Shown piece by piece: positions 23,892 through 33,741 of a stretch of DNA of 64,000 nt (the first letter of the stretch is position 1; every line of letters begins with the position of its first letter). The translations under genes and the position numbers were made by a program. The notes beneath the pieces are model-generated. The model saw nothing but the letters and a program-made list of their open reading frames with translations. It ran no database searches and was not told the origin of the DNA. The DNA comes from Actinomadura meyerae (GTDB taxonomy: Bacteria; Actinomycetota; Actinomycetes; Streptosporangiales; Streptosporangiaceae): the NCBI RefSeq assembly GCF_900188445.1, contig NZ_FZOR01000033.1, forward strand, positions 1 through 64,000. The letters are read 5' to 3'.

Positions 23892-24785
23892 TCAGGCCTT
23901 GCAGAACTTGGCGGCGGTGTCGTCCGGACCCGGCATGTCGGCCTCGGCGAAGCCGAAGGGCTGCAGGATCGGCAGCAGCCCGTTCTGCTGCTTGAGCTTG
24001 TCGAGCTCGGTGTTCCAGGCGGTCAGCAGGTCGGAGTCGGCCTTGCGGAACGCGAACGCGCCCGCGCCGAACTGCTCCTTGCCGTCGATGACCGGGGTGA
24101 ACGCCTCGGTGACCTCGAAGCCCTCGCCCTCGTGCTTGGACAGCAGGTCGGCCAGCGAGATGCGGGTCAGCCAGATGCAGTCGACACGGCCGGCCTTGAG
24201 GCCCTCGTAGGCGCTCGCCTGGTCGGCGTAGGTCTTGATGTCGCCCTTCTTCACGCCGCTCTTCTCGGCGTAGCCGGCCTCGACCGCGCCGGTGAGGACG
24301 CCGACCTTGACGCCCTTGGCCGCCGGGTCCTTCTCGTTCTTCAGCCCCTTCGGGTTGCCCTCCTTGACCATGAAGGCGCTCTTGGCGACGTACTCGGGGT
24401 TCGCGAAGGCCGCGGACGCGCACCGCTCCGGGTTGATGAACATGCCGGCGGCGATCGCGTCGAACCGCTTGGCATTGAGCCCGGCGATGAGGCCGCCGAA
24501 GTCGACCTGCACGCCCTTGATCTCGTTGATGCCGAGGTTCTTGAAGATGACGCGGGCCAGCTCGGGCGCCTCGCCGGTCAGCTTCCCGGACTTGTCGGTG
24601 TAGCCGTACGGGGCCTCGTTGGCGAAGCCCACCGTGATCGTGCCGGAGTCCTTGGCCTTCTGCAGCGTGCCGCCGCCCGCCTTCTCCTTCTCCGGATCCG
24701 TCGTGGAGCAGCCCGCCGCCGCGAGAGGCGCGGCGGCGGACAGCAGCACGGCGGTGCGGAGGAAGTCTCTTCTCGAAGAAGTCAT
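23892..24785 (-). CDS. ehuB: Ectoine/hydroxyectoine-binding lipoprotein
   Basis: A 297-residue extracytoplasmic solute-binding protein. The N-terminus SSRRDFLRTAVLL carries a twin-arginine motif and a lipobox LAAAGC (Cys about residue 26), so it is probably Tat-exported and lipid-anchored. The family-3 binding fold follows: ITVGFANEAPYGYTD, LAGLNAKRFDAIAAGMFINPERC and VGVLTGAVEAGYAEKSG. EhuB proteins bind ectoines through aromatic residues; Phe and Tyr are present in suitable places (FANEAPYGY), but I cannot verify the pocket. GGAG lies 7 nt before the ATG. It opens the transport half of the operon. Confidence 0.9.
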   Translation of the reverse strand: MTSSRRDFLRTAVLLSAAAPLAAAGCSTTDPEKEKAGGGTLQKAKDSGTITVGFANEAPYGYTDKSGKLTGEAPELARVIFKNLGINEIKGVQVDFGGLIAGLNAKRFDAIAAGMFINPERCASAAFANPEYVAKSAFMVKEGNPKGLKNEKDPAAKGVKVGVLTGAVEAGYAEKSGVKKGDIKTYADQASAYEGLKAGRVDCIWLTRISLADLLSKHEGEGFEVTEAFTPVIDGKEQFGAGAFAFRKADSDLLTAWNTELDKLKQQNGLLPILQPFGFAEADMPGPDDTAAKFCKA

Positions 24786-24809
24786 CGTCGAACTCCTGTC
24801 GGTGTGCCA

Positions 24810-24850
24810 CGCGCACGCGGGGGGCCGGTAAGCGGCCCCCCGCGTGCGCG
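24810..24850 (-). terminator. 18-bp perfect stem-loop between ectD and ehuB
   Basis: Arms 24810-24827 and 24833-24850 pair over 18 bp with a 5-nt loop. The RNA hairpin lies between the ectD stop and the ehuB start on the transcript. There is no T-tract, so it may act less as a full terminator than as an attenuator or 3'-end stabiliser that lets synthesis and uptake genes be expressed at different levels. Confidence 0.75.
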
Positions 24851-24887
24851 GGGCGAACGGTCGGGTTATCGAATTGTTGTCACCCGG

Positions 24888-25796
24888 TCAGTCGAGCACC
24901 GGGCTGAAATCGCGCGCGCCGATGAAGGTCGGACGCGGCGCGGGCGCCGAGAAGGGCTCGACGCACGTGTTCTCCACGCTGTTGAACACGATGAACACGT
25001 TCGAACGCGGGAAGGGGGTGATGTTGCCGTTCGAGCCGTGCATGCAGTTGCAGTCGAACATGGTCGCGGAGCCGGCCGGGCCGGTGAACAGCTCGATTCC
25101 GTGCTTGTCCGCGAGGATCGACAGGCTGTTGGGGTCGGGCGTCCCGATCTCCTGGCCGCGCAGCGACTCCTTGTAGTGGTCGTCGGGGGTCTCTCCGACG
25201 CAGGCCACGAAGGTCTTGTGCGAGCCGGGCATAATCATTAGCCCGCCATTGTGCACGAAATTCTCCGTGAGCGCTATGGATATGCTCACCGCACGCATGC
25301 GGGGCATGCCGTCCTCGGCGTGCCAGGTCTCGAAGTCGGAGTGCCAGTAGAAGTCCTTGCCGGTGAAGCCCGGCTTGTAGTTGACCCGGCTCTGGTGCAC
25401 GTAGACGTCCGAGCCGAGGATCTGCCGGGCCCGGCCGACCACGCGGGGGTCGCGGACGAGGCCGGCGAAGACCTCACTGATCTTGTGGACCTCGAAGATG
25501 GAGCGGACCTCGTCCGAGCCGCGCTCGGTGACCGTGCGCTCGTCGGCCAGGACCTCCGGGTCGGAGGACAGCCGGCGCAGCTCGGCGCGGTAGTCCTCGA
25601 CCTCCTCCGGCGCGAGCAGCTGGTCCACGGACAGGAATCCGTTGGCCTCGAACGAGTCGAGGGTGGCGCCGTCGATCGGCCCGTCCCCGGGGCCGCCGTA
25701 CACGACCGGGTCCTGCCGGTACAGCAGCGCCGCCTCGGCGGCCTTCCGGGTCGGGTAGGCGTCGTCGATGGTCGGATGGGACTCGATGATGCTCAT
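24888..25796 (-). CDS. ectD: Ectoine 5-hydroxylase
   Basis: A 302-residue Fe(II)/2-oxoglutarate dioxygenase of the phytanoyl-CoA hydroxylase superfamily that converts ectoine to 5-hydroxyectoine. The iron-binding facial triad is visible: FYWHSDFETWH (H-x-D, about residue 145) and the later His in the FDCNCMHGSNGNITPF stretch. The EctD signature region is FYWHSDFETWHAEDGMP-like, and PGSHKTF follows. Length is typical (about 300). It overlaps the ectC stop (ATGA) and has GGAGG before its ATG. Confidence 0.95.
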   Translation of the reverse strand: MSIIESHPTIDDAYPTRKAAEAALLYRQDPVVYGGPGDGPIDGATLDSFEANGFLSVDQLLAPEEVEDYRAELRRLSSDPEVLADERTVTERGSDEVRSIFEVHKISEVFAGLVRDPRVVGRARQILGSDVYVHQSRVNYKPGFTGKDFYWHSDFETWHAEDGMPRMRAVSISIALTENFVHNGGLMIMPGSHKTFVACVGETPDDHYKESLRGQEIGTPDPNSLSILADKHGIELFTGPAGSATMFDCNCMHGSNGNITPFPRSNVFIVFNSVENTCVEPFSAPAPRPTFIGARDFSPVLD

Positions 25797-26188
25797 GCGT
25801 CCTCCTCAGTCAGCAGGGGGTAGACACCGTTCTCGTCATGGACCTCCCGGCCGGTGCAGGGCGGGTTGAAGACGCACACCGTCTTGACGTCCGTGTGCGC
25901 GCGCAGGGTGTGGTGCTCGTGGCCGTCGAGCAGGTACATCACGCCGGGCCGGATGTCGTGCTTCTCACCGGTCTCGTCGTTGGTGAGCTCGCCCTGGCCC
26001 TCGATGCAGTACACGGCCTCGATGTGGTTCGCGTACCACATCTTCGTCTCGGTGCCCGCGTACAGGATCGTCTCGTGCAGCGAGAAGCCGACGCCCTCCT
26101 TGGCGAGCACGAACCGGCGGCTGCACCAGGTCGGCGCCTGCACGTCGCGCTCGGTGCCGACGATCTCGTCAAGGGAACGAACGATCAT
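25793..26188 (-). CDS. ectC: L-ectoine synthase
   Basis: A 131-residue cupin enzyme that closes N-gamma-acetyl-diaminobutyrate to ectoine with loss of water. Family residues include WCSRRFVLAKEGVGFSLHETILYAGTETKMWYANHIEAVYCIEGQGEL, followed by DIRPGVMYLLDGHEHHTLRA with the metal-binding Glu, Tyr and His positions of EctC. The ATG follows GAGGAG with a 4-nt spacer. It is translationally coupled to ectD. Confidence 0.96.
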   Translation of the reverse strand: MIVRSLDEIVGTERDVQAPTWCSRRFVLAKEGVGFSLHETILYAGTETKMWYANHIEAVYCIEGQGELTNDETGEKHDIRPGVMYLLDGHEHHTLRAHTDVKTVCVFNPPCTGREVHDENGVYPLLTEEDA

Positions 26189-26235
26189 GAAACTCCTCTT
26201 TCCGGTGGTGCCGGGGGCGCGGCGGGTGGGTGCGG

Positions 26236-26260
26236 GCCCGGTCCGGGACGCGGACCGGGC
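26236..26260 (-). other. Intercistronic hairpin between ectB and ectC
   Basis: A 9-bp perfect stem (GCCCGGTCC and complement) with a 7-nt loop in the 85-nt gap between ectB and ectC. There is no T-tract; it may tune read-through or protect the ectAB message. Confidence 0.45.
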
Positions 26261-26273
26261 GCGGTGGCGCGGG

Positions 26274-27536
26274 TCAGACCGCGACCTTGGTGCGGACGGC
26301 CTCGACCGAGTCCGCGATGATCTCCAGGCCGCGGGCCAGCTCGGCCTCGGTCGTGGTGAGCGGCGGCAGCAGCTTGACGACCTCGCCCTCGGGGCCGGAG
26401 GTCTCCATCAGCAGGCCGCGGGCGAACGCCTCGCCGCACACCTTCGGGGCGATCTCGGGGTCCTTCATCACCAGGCCCCACGCGAGGCCCCGGCCGCGGA
26501 CGGAGTCGACCGCCCCGGCGTGCGCGAGCGCGATGTCCTGCAGCGCCCGCTCGACCTGCTGGCCCTTGGCGAGGGTCTGCTTCTCCATGTCGTCGCCGGT
26601 CCAGTAGTCCTCGAGCGCGGCGACGGCGGTGACGAACGCGGGGTTGAAGCCGCGGAAGGTGCCGTTGTGCTCTCCCGGGTCCCACACGTCCAGTTCGCGC
26701 TTCATGAGCGTGACCGCGAACGGCAGCCCGTAGCCGCTGAGCGACTTGGACAGGCAGACGATGTCCGGGGTGATCCCGGCCTCCTCGAAGCTGAAGAACG
26801 GCCCGGTGCGGCCGCACCCCATCTGGACGTCGTCGACGATGAGGAGGATGTCGTGCCGGCGGCACAGGTCCTGCAGGCCGCGCAGCCACTCGGCGGTGGC
26901 GACGTTGATGCCGCCCTCGCCCTGCACCGTCTCCACGATGACGGCGGCGGGCTTGTCCAGGCCGCTGCCGCTGTCGTCGAGCATCGTGTCGAACAGCAGG
27001 AAGTCCGGGGTGCGGCCGTCGAGGTAGTTGTCGTACGGCATGGCCACGCCGTGGCCGAGCGGCACGCCCGCGCCGGTGCGCTTCATCGAGTTCCCGGTGA
27101 CGGCGAGCGCGCCGAGCGTCATGCCGTGGAACGCGTTGGTGAAGCTGACGACGGTCTCGCGGCCGGTGTACTTCCGCGCGAGTTTCAGCGCGGCCTCCAC
27201 CGAGTTGTTGCCCGCCGGGCCGGGGAACTGGATCTTGTAGTCGAGCCCCCGCGGCTGCAGGACGTACTCGCTGAAGCGTTCCAGGAAGTCCCGTTTCGCG
27301 GCCGTGTACATGTCGAGGCTGTGCACGATCGAGTCACTGGCGAGATAGTCCAGCAGCCGGCGTTTCAGCTGCGGGTTGTTGTGCCCGTAGTTGAGCGTCC
27401 CGGCACCGGCGAAGAAATCGAGGTACGTTTTACCGTTCTCGTCGGTCATGTGGCTGCCCTGCGCGGTGGTGAACACCGTGGGCCACCCTCGGCAGTAGCC
27501 GCGGACTTCCGATTCCAGGCGGGCGAAAACGTCCAT
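26274..27536 (-). CDS. ectB: L-2,4-diaminobutyrate--2-oxoglutarate transaminase
   Basis: A 420-residue class III PLP aminotransferase that makes diaminobutyrate from aspartate semialdehyde, the first committed ectoine step. Seen in the sequence: FPGPAGNNSVEAALKLARKYTGR (phosphate binding), TNAFHGMTLGAL, LLIVDDVQMGCGRTG with the Asp that contacts the PLP ring nitrogen, and CLSKSLSGYG with the Schiff-base Lys (about residue 269). Length matches the family. GGGAGG precedes the ATG by 5 nt. Confidence 0.96.
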   Translation of the reverse strand: MDVFARLESEVRGYCRGWPTVFTTAQGSHMTDENGKTYLDFFAGAGTLNYGHNNPQLKRRLLDYLASDSIVHSLDMYTAAKRDFLERFSEYVLQPRGLDYKIQFPGPAGNNSVEAALKLARKYTGRETVVSFTNAFHGMTLGALAVTGNSMKRTGAGVPLGHGVAMPYDNYLDGRTPDFLLFDTMLDDSGSGLDKPAAVIVETVQGEGGINVATAEWLRGLQDLCRRHDILLIVDDVQMGCGRTGPFFSFEEAGITPDIVCLSKSLSGYGLPFAVTLMKRELDVWDPGEHNGTFRGFNPAFVTAVAALEDYWTGDDMEKQTLAKGQQVERALQDIALAHAGAVDSVRGRGLAWGLVMKDPEIAPKVCGEAFARGLLMETSGPEGEVVKLLPPLTTTEAELARGLEIIADSVEAVRTKVAV

Positions 27537-27587
27537 GTCTGCCTCCCAGGCAGTCGGGGTGGGGGAGCGGATGGGGGAGTGGGGTGG

Positions 27588-28136
27588 TCAGTTCGCGGCG
27601 GCGATCGGGCCGATCCTGATGAGCACCTCGGGCTCGTGTCCCCCCTCGGGGAAGTGCTCCGCGCCGAACAGCGGGCTGCGGGCGACCTCGCACCCGCGGT
27701 CCCTGGCGAACGATTCGAACATCGCGGTGGAAGCGGTGTTGTCCGGGGTCACCGTGGCCTCCATGTACCGGTGCCCGCGCGGTGCGAGCCGGTCGGCGAG
27801 GCGGTCCAGCATGCGGCGGGCGAGGCCCTGGCCGCGGTGCTCGCGGTCGACGGCGACCTGCCACACGAAGAACGTGTCGGGCCGCGACGGGCGCACGTAG
27901 CCGGTGATGAAACCGCACGGGCCCTCGCCGTCGCGCGCCACCACGGAAGTGTCCGCGAAATCGCGGCACCAAAGCGTGTAACTGTACGGCGAGTTGACGT
28001 CCAGGACTCGTGAGTCCCGGGCGAGCCGCCACAGCTCCGGGCCATCGGCGAGGCCCGGCTCCTGGAGTTGCACTTCCGCGGTCGTCTCGTTCGCGTCCGG
28101 GCGTCGGGTCGGTGATTCCAGGGGTTGCGCTGCCAT
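27588..28136 (-). CDS. ectA: L-2,4-diaminobutyrate N-acetyltransferase
   Basis: A 182-residue GNAT enzyme that acetylates the gamma-amino group of diaminobutyrate. EctA hallmarks are present: DVNSPYSYTLWCRDFADTSVVA, GFITGYVRPSRPDTFFVWQVAV, the acetyl-CoA loop EHRGQGLARRMLD, and TVTPDNTASTAMFESFARDRG. It is first in the ectABCD-ehuBCDA order. The ATG lacks a Shine-Dalgarno; TAAGTT 8 nt upstream might be a -10 element of a leaderless message, but the fit is weaker than for other leaderless genes here. Confidence 0.95.
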   Translation of the reverse strand: MAAQPLESPTRRPDANETTAEVQLQEPGLADGPELWRLARDSRVLDVNSPYSYTLWCRDFADTSVVARDGEGPCGFITGYVRPSRPDTFFVWQVAVDREHRGQGLARRMLDRLADRLAPRGHRYMEATVTPDNTASTAMFESFARDRGCEVARSPLFGAEHFPEGGHEPEVLIRIGPIAAAN

Positions 28137-28824
28137 GTCCAGGCAACTTAGCGAATCTCGCGCCGTGATCGCAGAGGATTGTTATCGGCGGGATGTTTAG
28201 CCGCGCATCGCGCTGGGTAGGGTTAAGGGCTTTGCCGAATTCGGTGCAATTCGAATGGGCGCCGCGCGGGCGGCGGTCCGCCTTTCCCGGTGCTACGCAG
28301 GAGGTACTGCCGAACTGATCGCGGAGGCCGCCAGGATGCTTCCTGAACGTCAGCTTAATGTTTCGGCGTCGCCCCGAGTGGGGTTTTGTGTATCGGTTGT
28401 GTGAGGTAAGTCACTCAGATTTCATGTCAACGCGGCGGGTGCGGCGGGCGTCACGTCGCATCGTCCGTGGTCGTCCGGTCGCGCGTGTCCTGGGGCGGAT
28501 GGGGGCCACGGCGCCGGCGCGGGCTCTGGGAGGCGCCGTCTGGTCACCTTCAAGGGGGAGGGGTGCTGGCGGCGCGGTTACGGGTGTGTTGCCGACAGGT
28601 AAGAAAACGCGGGTTTCGGACCGGAGACGGACCGGCCGGGGCCCGCCGTTCGGGAGCCGACCCCGGCCGTATTCCGGTCCGGTTGGCTGCCACATTAGGG
28701 AGTGGCCGCTTCTCGCGGGACCGTCCTGTCGTTTCTTTGCCGAAAGGGCCGGAATCTTGACCGGCCCCTTGCCTCCTCTGCCGTGCCTTTACCGTCTACC
28801 GCGCTTTTGCCGTCTACCGCGCCT
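28137..28824. other. Long non-coding region upstream of ectA
   Basis: 688 nt with no credible gene. The ectA-proximal 300 nt are clearly poorer in GC than the rest of the window and include the palindrome CGAATTCG near 28237, so this should hold the osmotic promoter of the operon. Around 28792-28822 a 13-bp sequence (CCGTCTACCGCGC) occurs twice with an 18-bp period. The middle part (28440-28740) shows no structure I can name. I looked for a c-di-AMP riboswitch pattern and did not find one. Confidence 0.6.
28746..28767 (-). terminator. Terminator of the iminopeptidase gene
   Basis: GGGCCGG and its complement form a 7-bp stem with an 8-nt loop. On the minus strand it is followed by TTTC. It lies 58 nt beyond the stop of the proline iminopeptidase gene. 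Confidence 0.6.
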
Positions 28825-29793
28825 TCACCGCGTCGCGGCGAAGCGGTCGGTCGCCTCGATCAGGCGGTGCAGGATCCCGGGCTCGCTGTACGCGTGGCCC
28901 GCGTCGTCCACGATGTGGAAGTCGGCCTCCGGCCACGCCCGGTGCAGGTCCCAGGCGGTGGCCGCCGGGGTGCACACGTCGTAGCGGCCCTGGACGATCA
29001 CGGCCGGGACGTGGCGGATCCTGTCCACGTCCCGGATGAGCTGCTCGTCCTCGAAGAACCCCTCGTTGACGAAGTAGTGGTTCTCGATGCGGGCGAACGC
29101 CACCGCGTAGTCCGGCTCGCCGAACCCCGCCGCCAGCTCCGCGTCGGGGCGCAGCGTGATCGTCGAGCCCTCCCACGTCGCCCACGCCTTCGCCGCCGCC
29201 ACCCGTACCTCCCGGTCGGGGGAGTTGAGGCGCTCGTGGAAGGCGGAGATGAGGTCCTCCCGCTCGTCCTCGGGGATCGGCTCGACGTACTTCTCCCACA
29301 GGTCGGGGAACAGCAGCGACGCCCCTTCTTGGTAGAACCAGTACAGCTCGAACGGGCGCAGGGTGAAGATGCCGCGCAGCACCAGCTCGCTCACCCGGTC
29401 CGGATGGGTCTCGGCGTAGGCCAGCGACAGCGCGCTGCCCCAGCTCCCGCCGAACACCAGCCAGCGCTCGATGCCGAGGTGCTCGCGCAGCCGCTCCATG
29501 TCCGCGACGAGGTTCCAGGTGGTGTTCGCCTCCAGCGACACCTCCGGGTCCTTCGCGTGCGGCACGCTGCGCCCGCAGTTGCGCTGGTCGAACAGGACGA
29601 TGCGGTACGCCTCCGGGTCGAACTGCCGGCGGTGCGCCGGGCTGCACCCGGCCCCCGGGCCGCCGTGCACCATCACCGCGGGCTTGCCGTCGGGGTTCCC
29701 GCAGACCTCCCAGTAGATCTCGTCGCCGTCGCCGACGTCGAGCAGCCCGGAGTCGTACGGCTCGATCGGCGGATACAGGGTGCGAAGCTCCAT
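28825..29793 (-). CDS. pip: Proline iminopeptidase (peptidase family S33)
   Basis: A 322-residue alpha/beta hydrolase that removes N-terminal proline from peptides in the cytoplasm. Family marks: oxyanion region VHGGPGAGCSP, FDQRNCGRS, the nucleophile elbow FGGSWGSALSLAYA (Ser about residue 112), the Asp in QGRYDVCTP and the His in DAGHAYSE. The WFYQEGASLLFPDLWEKYVEPIP stretch is the typical cap region. The ATG at 29793 gives the usual length; longer in-frame upstream readings run through the leader of the coiled-coil gene. No signal peptide. Confidence 0.93.
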   Translation of the reverse strand: MELRTLYPPIEPYDSGLLDVGDGDEIYWEVCGNPDGKPAVMVHGGPGAGCSPAHRRQFDPEAYRIVLFDQRNCGRSVPHAKDPEVSLEANTTWNLVADMERLREHLGIERWLVFGGSWGSALSLAYAETHPDRVSELVLRGIFTLRPFELYWFYQEGASLLFPDLWEKYVEPIPEDEREDLISAFHERLNSPDREVRVAAAKAWATWEGSTITLRPDAELAAGFGEPDYAVAFARIENHYFVNEGFFEDEQLIRDVDRIRHVPAVIVQGRYDVCTPAATAWDLHRAWPEADFHIVDDAGHAYSEPGILHRLIEATDRFAATR

Positions 29794-30067
29794 GGGGCGC
29801 GATTGTCCCACCGGCCCCGCCCGCACGTCCGGTGTGACCCGCGGCACCGTCGCACCGCCCCCGCCGGCCGCCATCCGGCCGTCTTCGTGCGGGAACACCG
29901 CACGGGAGTCGAGAAAGTAAACCCCAAACTGGGCAAACGCTCCGCTGGTCGGGACTAGAGTGCCTTCAGTGAGCGAAGCGAGGAGCCGCGAGGCCGGCAG
30001 CGGAGCGAACGAGATGTGCACAACGACCCCCGCGAACGCGGCCCCGCGCCGCCTGGCGAGGAGACAC
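29794..30067. other. Intergenic region with the first copy of a repeated start-like sequence
   Basis: A divergent gap. GTGAGCGAAGCGAGGAGC at 29969-29986 is the first of three related sequences, at 29969, 30068 and 30163. The region around 29895-29960 (AGTAAACCCCAAACTG-like, lower in GC) is the likely promoter area of the coiled-coil gene, but I cannot place hexamers with confidence. Confidence 0.45.
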
Positions 30068-30162
30068 GTGAGCGAAGTGACGAGCCGTCCGGGGAAAGCG
30101 GCGGGCAGGTCGGGCGGCGCCATGCCGGTCACCGCGCTCCCGGCCGTGAGGCGAGGAGAACG

Positions 30163-30166
<4 letters not shown>
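30068..30166 (+). CDS. Upstream ORF / leader peptide before the coiled-coil gene
   Basis: A 32-codon frame starting GTG AGC GAA, preceded by GAGGAG at 30058-30063 with a 4-nt spacer. It ends in a TGA that overlaps the GTG of the coiled-coil gene (GTGA at 30163-30166). The main gene has the same GAGGAG, spacing and GTGAGCGA. The peptide (ending PAVRRGER) resembles no family. The arrangement suggests translational coupling or a duplicated initiation region. Confidence 0.45.
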
Positions 30167-31863
<1,697 letters not shown>

Positions 31864-32021
31864 GGACGCCCGGGACGTCCTGGCCCGGCCCGGGGTCAGG
31901 ACGCCGCCGGACCGCGCCCGGCCGGGGGCGGAGCCCGCGCGCCCGCCGCGGCGGCCCCGGCCGGAGGGCCTCCCGGGCCCGAGGCCGAGGTCAATGCAAT
32001 GAGCACGCTATCCTGGTGGCC

Positions 32022-32059
32022 CGTGGACGATGAGACTCGTCCGCCTCATCACGACCACG
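32022..32059 (+). promoter_or_regulatory. Stem-loop in the pyrG leader
   Basis: Two stacked stems: CGTGG (32022-32026) with CCACG (32055-32059), and GATGAG (32029-32034) with CTCATC (32045-32050), around a 10-nt loop. The outer stem touches the GGGAG ribosome binding site of pyrG. A TATCCT hexamer at 32009-32014 would place the transcript start at the foot of the hairpin. It may modulate pyrG translation. Confidence 0.45.
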
Positions 32060-32070
32060 GGAGCGCCTTC

Positions 32071-33741
32071 TTGCCTTCGGCAGCCACTGGTAGATCACGT
32101 CCTACCAAGCATCTCTTCGTCACCGGCGGTGTCGCCTCCAGCCTCGGCAAGGGACTGACGGCGTCCAGCCTGGGGCGGCTTCTCACGCTTCGCGGCCTCC
32201 GGGTCACCATGCAGAAGCTCGACCCCTACCTCAACGTCGACCCCGGCACCATGAACCCCTTCCAGCACGGCGAGGTGTTCGTCACCGACGACGGGGCCGA
32301 GACCGACCTCGACATCGGCCACTACGAGCGGTTCCTCGACACCGAGCTGCACGGGTCCGCCAACGTCACCACCGGCCAGGTCTACTCCAACGTGATCGCC
32401 AAGGAGCGGCGCGGGGAGTACCTCGGCGACACCGTCCAGGTGATCCCGCACATCACCAACGAGATCAAGGACCGGATCCGCGGGATGGCGGACGACACCG
32501 AGGTCGACATCGTCATCACCGAGGTCGGCGGGACGGTCGGCGACATCGAGTCGCTGCCGTTCCTGGAGTCGGTCCGCCAGATCCGGCACGAGATCGGCCG
32601 GGAGAACTGCTTCTTCCTGCACGTGTCGCTGCTGCCCTACATCGGCCCGTCCGGGGAGCTGAAGACCAAGCCGACGCAGCACTCGGTCGCCGCGCTGCGC
32701 TCCATCGGCATCCAGCCCGACGCGATCGTGTGCCGGTCCGACCGGCCGATCACCGACGGGCTCAAGCACAAGATCAGCCTGATGTGCGACGTGGACCGCG
32801 AGGCCGTGGTGTCGGCCGTGGACGCCGCGTCCATCTACGACATCCCGAAGGTGCTGCACTCCGAGGGCCTGGACGCCTACGTGGTGCGCCGGCTCGACCT
32901 GCCGTTCCGCGACGTCGACTGGGGCGCCTGGGACGAGCTGCTGCGCCGCGTCCACAAGCCCGCCCGCGAGGTCGTCATCGCGCTGGTCGGCAAGTACATC
33001 GACCTCCCCGACGCGTACCTGTCGGTGACGGAGGCGCTGCGGCACGGCGGGTTCGGCAACGACGCCCGGGTCCGCATCCGCTGGGTCAAGAGCGACGACT
33101 GCGCGACCCCCGAGGGCGCCAAGCGGGAGCTGGACGGCGTCGACGGCGTGCTCATCCCCGGCGGGTTCGGGGTGCGCGGCATCGAGGGCAAGCTCGGCGC
33201 GGTCCGGCACGCCCGCGAGAACCGCATCCCGCTGCTGGGCATCTGCCTCGGCCTGCAGTGCATGGTGATCGAGGCGGCGCGCAACCTCGGCGGGCTCGCC
33301 GAGGCGGGCAGCGCCGAGTTCGACGCCACTACCGCGCACCCGGTCGTCGCGACGATGTCCGACCAGCTCGACGTCGTCGCCGGGGAGCGCGACATGGGCG
33401 GGACGATGCGCCTCGGCCTGTACCCGGCCGACCTCGCCGAGGGCTCGGTCGTGCGGGAGCTGTACGGGGAGGCGAAGGTGTCCGAGCGGCACCGGCACCG
33501 CTACGAGGTCAACAACTCCTACCGCGACCGGCTGGAGGAGGCGGGGCTGCGGTTCTCCGGCCTGTCCCCGGACGGCCGCCTCGTCGAGTACGTGGAGCTG
33601 CCGCGCGAGCGGCACCCGTTCTTCGTCGGCACGCAGGCGCACCCGGAGTTCCGGTCCCGCCCGACGCGGCCGCACCCGCTGTTCACCGGGCTGGTCGCCG
33701 CCGCCCTGGACTACTCCGAGCAGCGCGCGGGCGACGCGTGA
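32071..33741 (+). CDS. pyrG: CTP synthase (glutamine hydrolysing)
   Basis: About 556 residues; makes CTP from UTP, ATP and glutamine. The synthetase domain begins KHLFVTGGVASSLGKGLTASSLG (P-loop) and includes DPYLNVDPGTMNPFQHGEVFV and EVGGTVGDIESLPF. The C-terminal class I glutamine amidotransferase has GGFGVRG, the nucleophile Cys in GICLGLQCM, and the HPEF His/Glu pair. I chose the TTG at 32071 because GGGAG lies 7 nt upstream and the length then fits the family; an in-frame ATG at 31999 would add 24 unusual residues. Its stop overlaps the NUDIX gene (GTGA). Confidence 0.95.
   Translation: MPSAATGRSRPTKHLFVTGGVASSLGKGLTASSLGRLLTLRGLRVTMQKLDPYLNVDPGTMNPFQHGEVFVTDDGAETDLDIGHYERFLDTELHGSANVTTGQVYSNVIAKERRGEYLGDTVQVIPHITNEIKDRIRGMADDTEVDIVITEVGGTVGDIESLPFLESVRQIRHEIGRENCFFLHVSLLPYIGPSGELKTKPTQHSVAALRSIGIQPDAIVCRSDRPITDGLKHKISLMCDVDREAVVSAVDAASIYDIPKVLHSEGLDAYVVRRLDLPFRDVDWGAWDELLRRVHKPAREVVIALVGKYIDLPDAYLSVTEALRHGGFGNDARVRIRWVKSDDCATPEGAKRELDGVDGVLIPGGFGVRGIEGKLGAVRHARENRIPLLGICLGLQCMVIEAARNLGGLAEAGSAEFDATTAHPVVATMSDQLDVVAGERDMGGTMRLGLYPADLAEGSVVRELYGEAKVSERHRHRYEVNNSYRDRLEEAGLRFSGLSPDGRLVEYVELPRERHPFFVGTQAHPEFRSRPTRPHPLFTGLVAAALDYSEQRAGDA

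Noticed and set aside
28137..28700. c-di-AMP (ydaO-type) riboswitch before ectA
   Set aside because: Considered because osmotic genes sometimes carry it; I could not find its conserved core on either strand.
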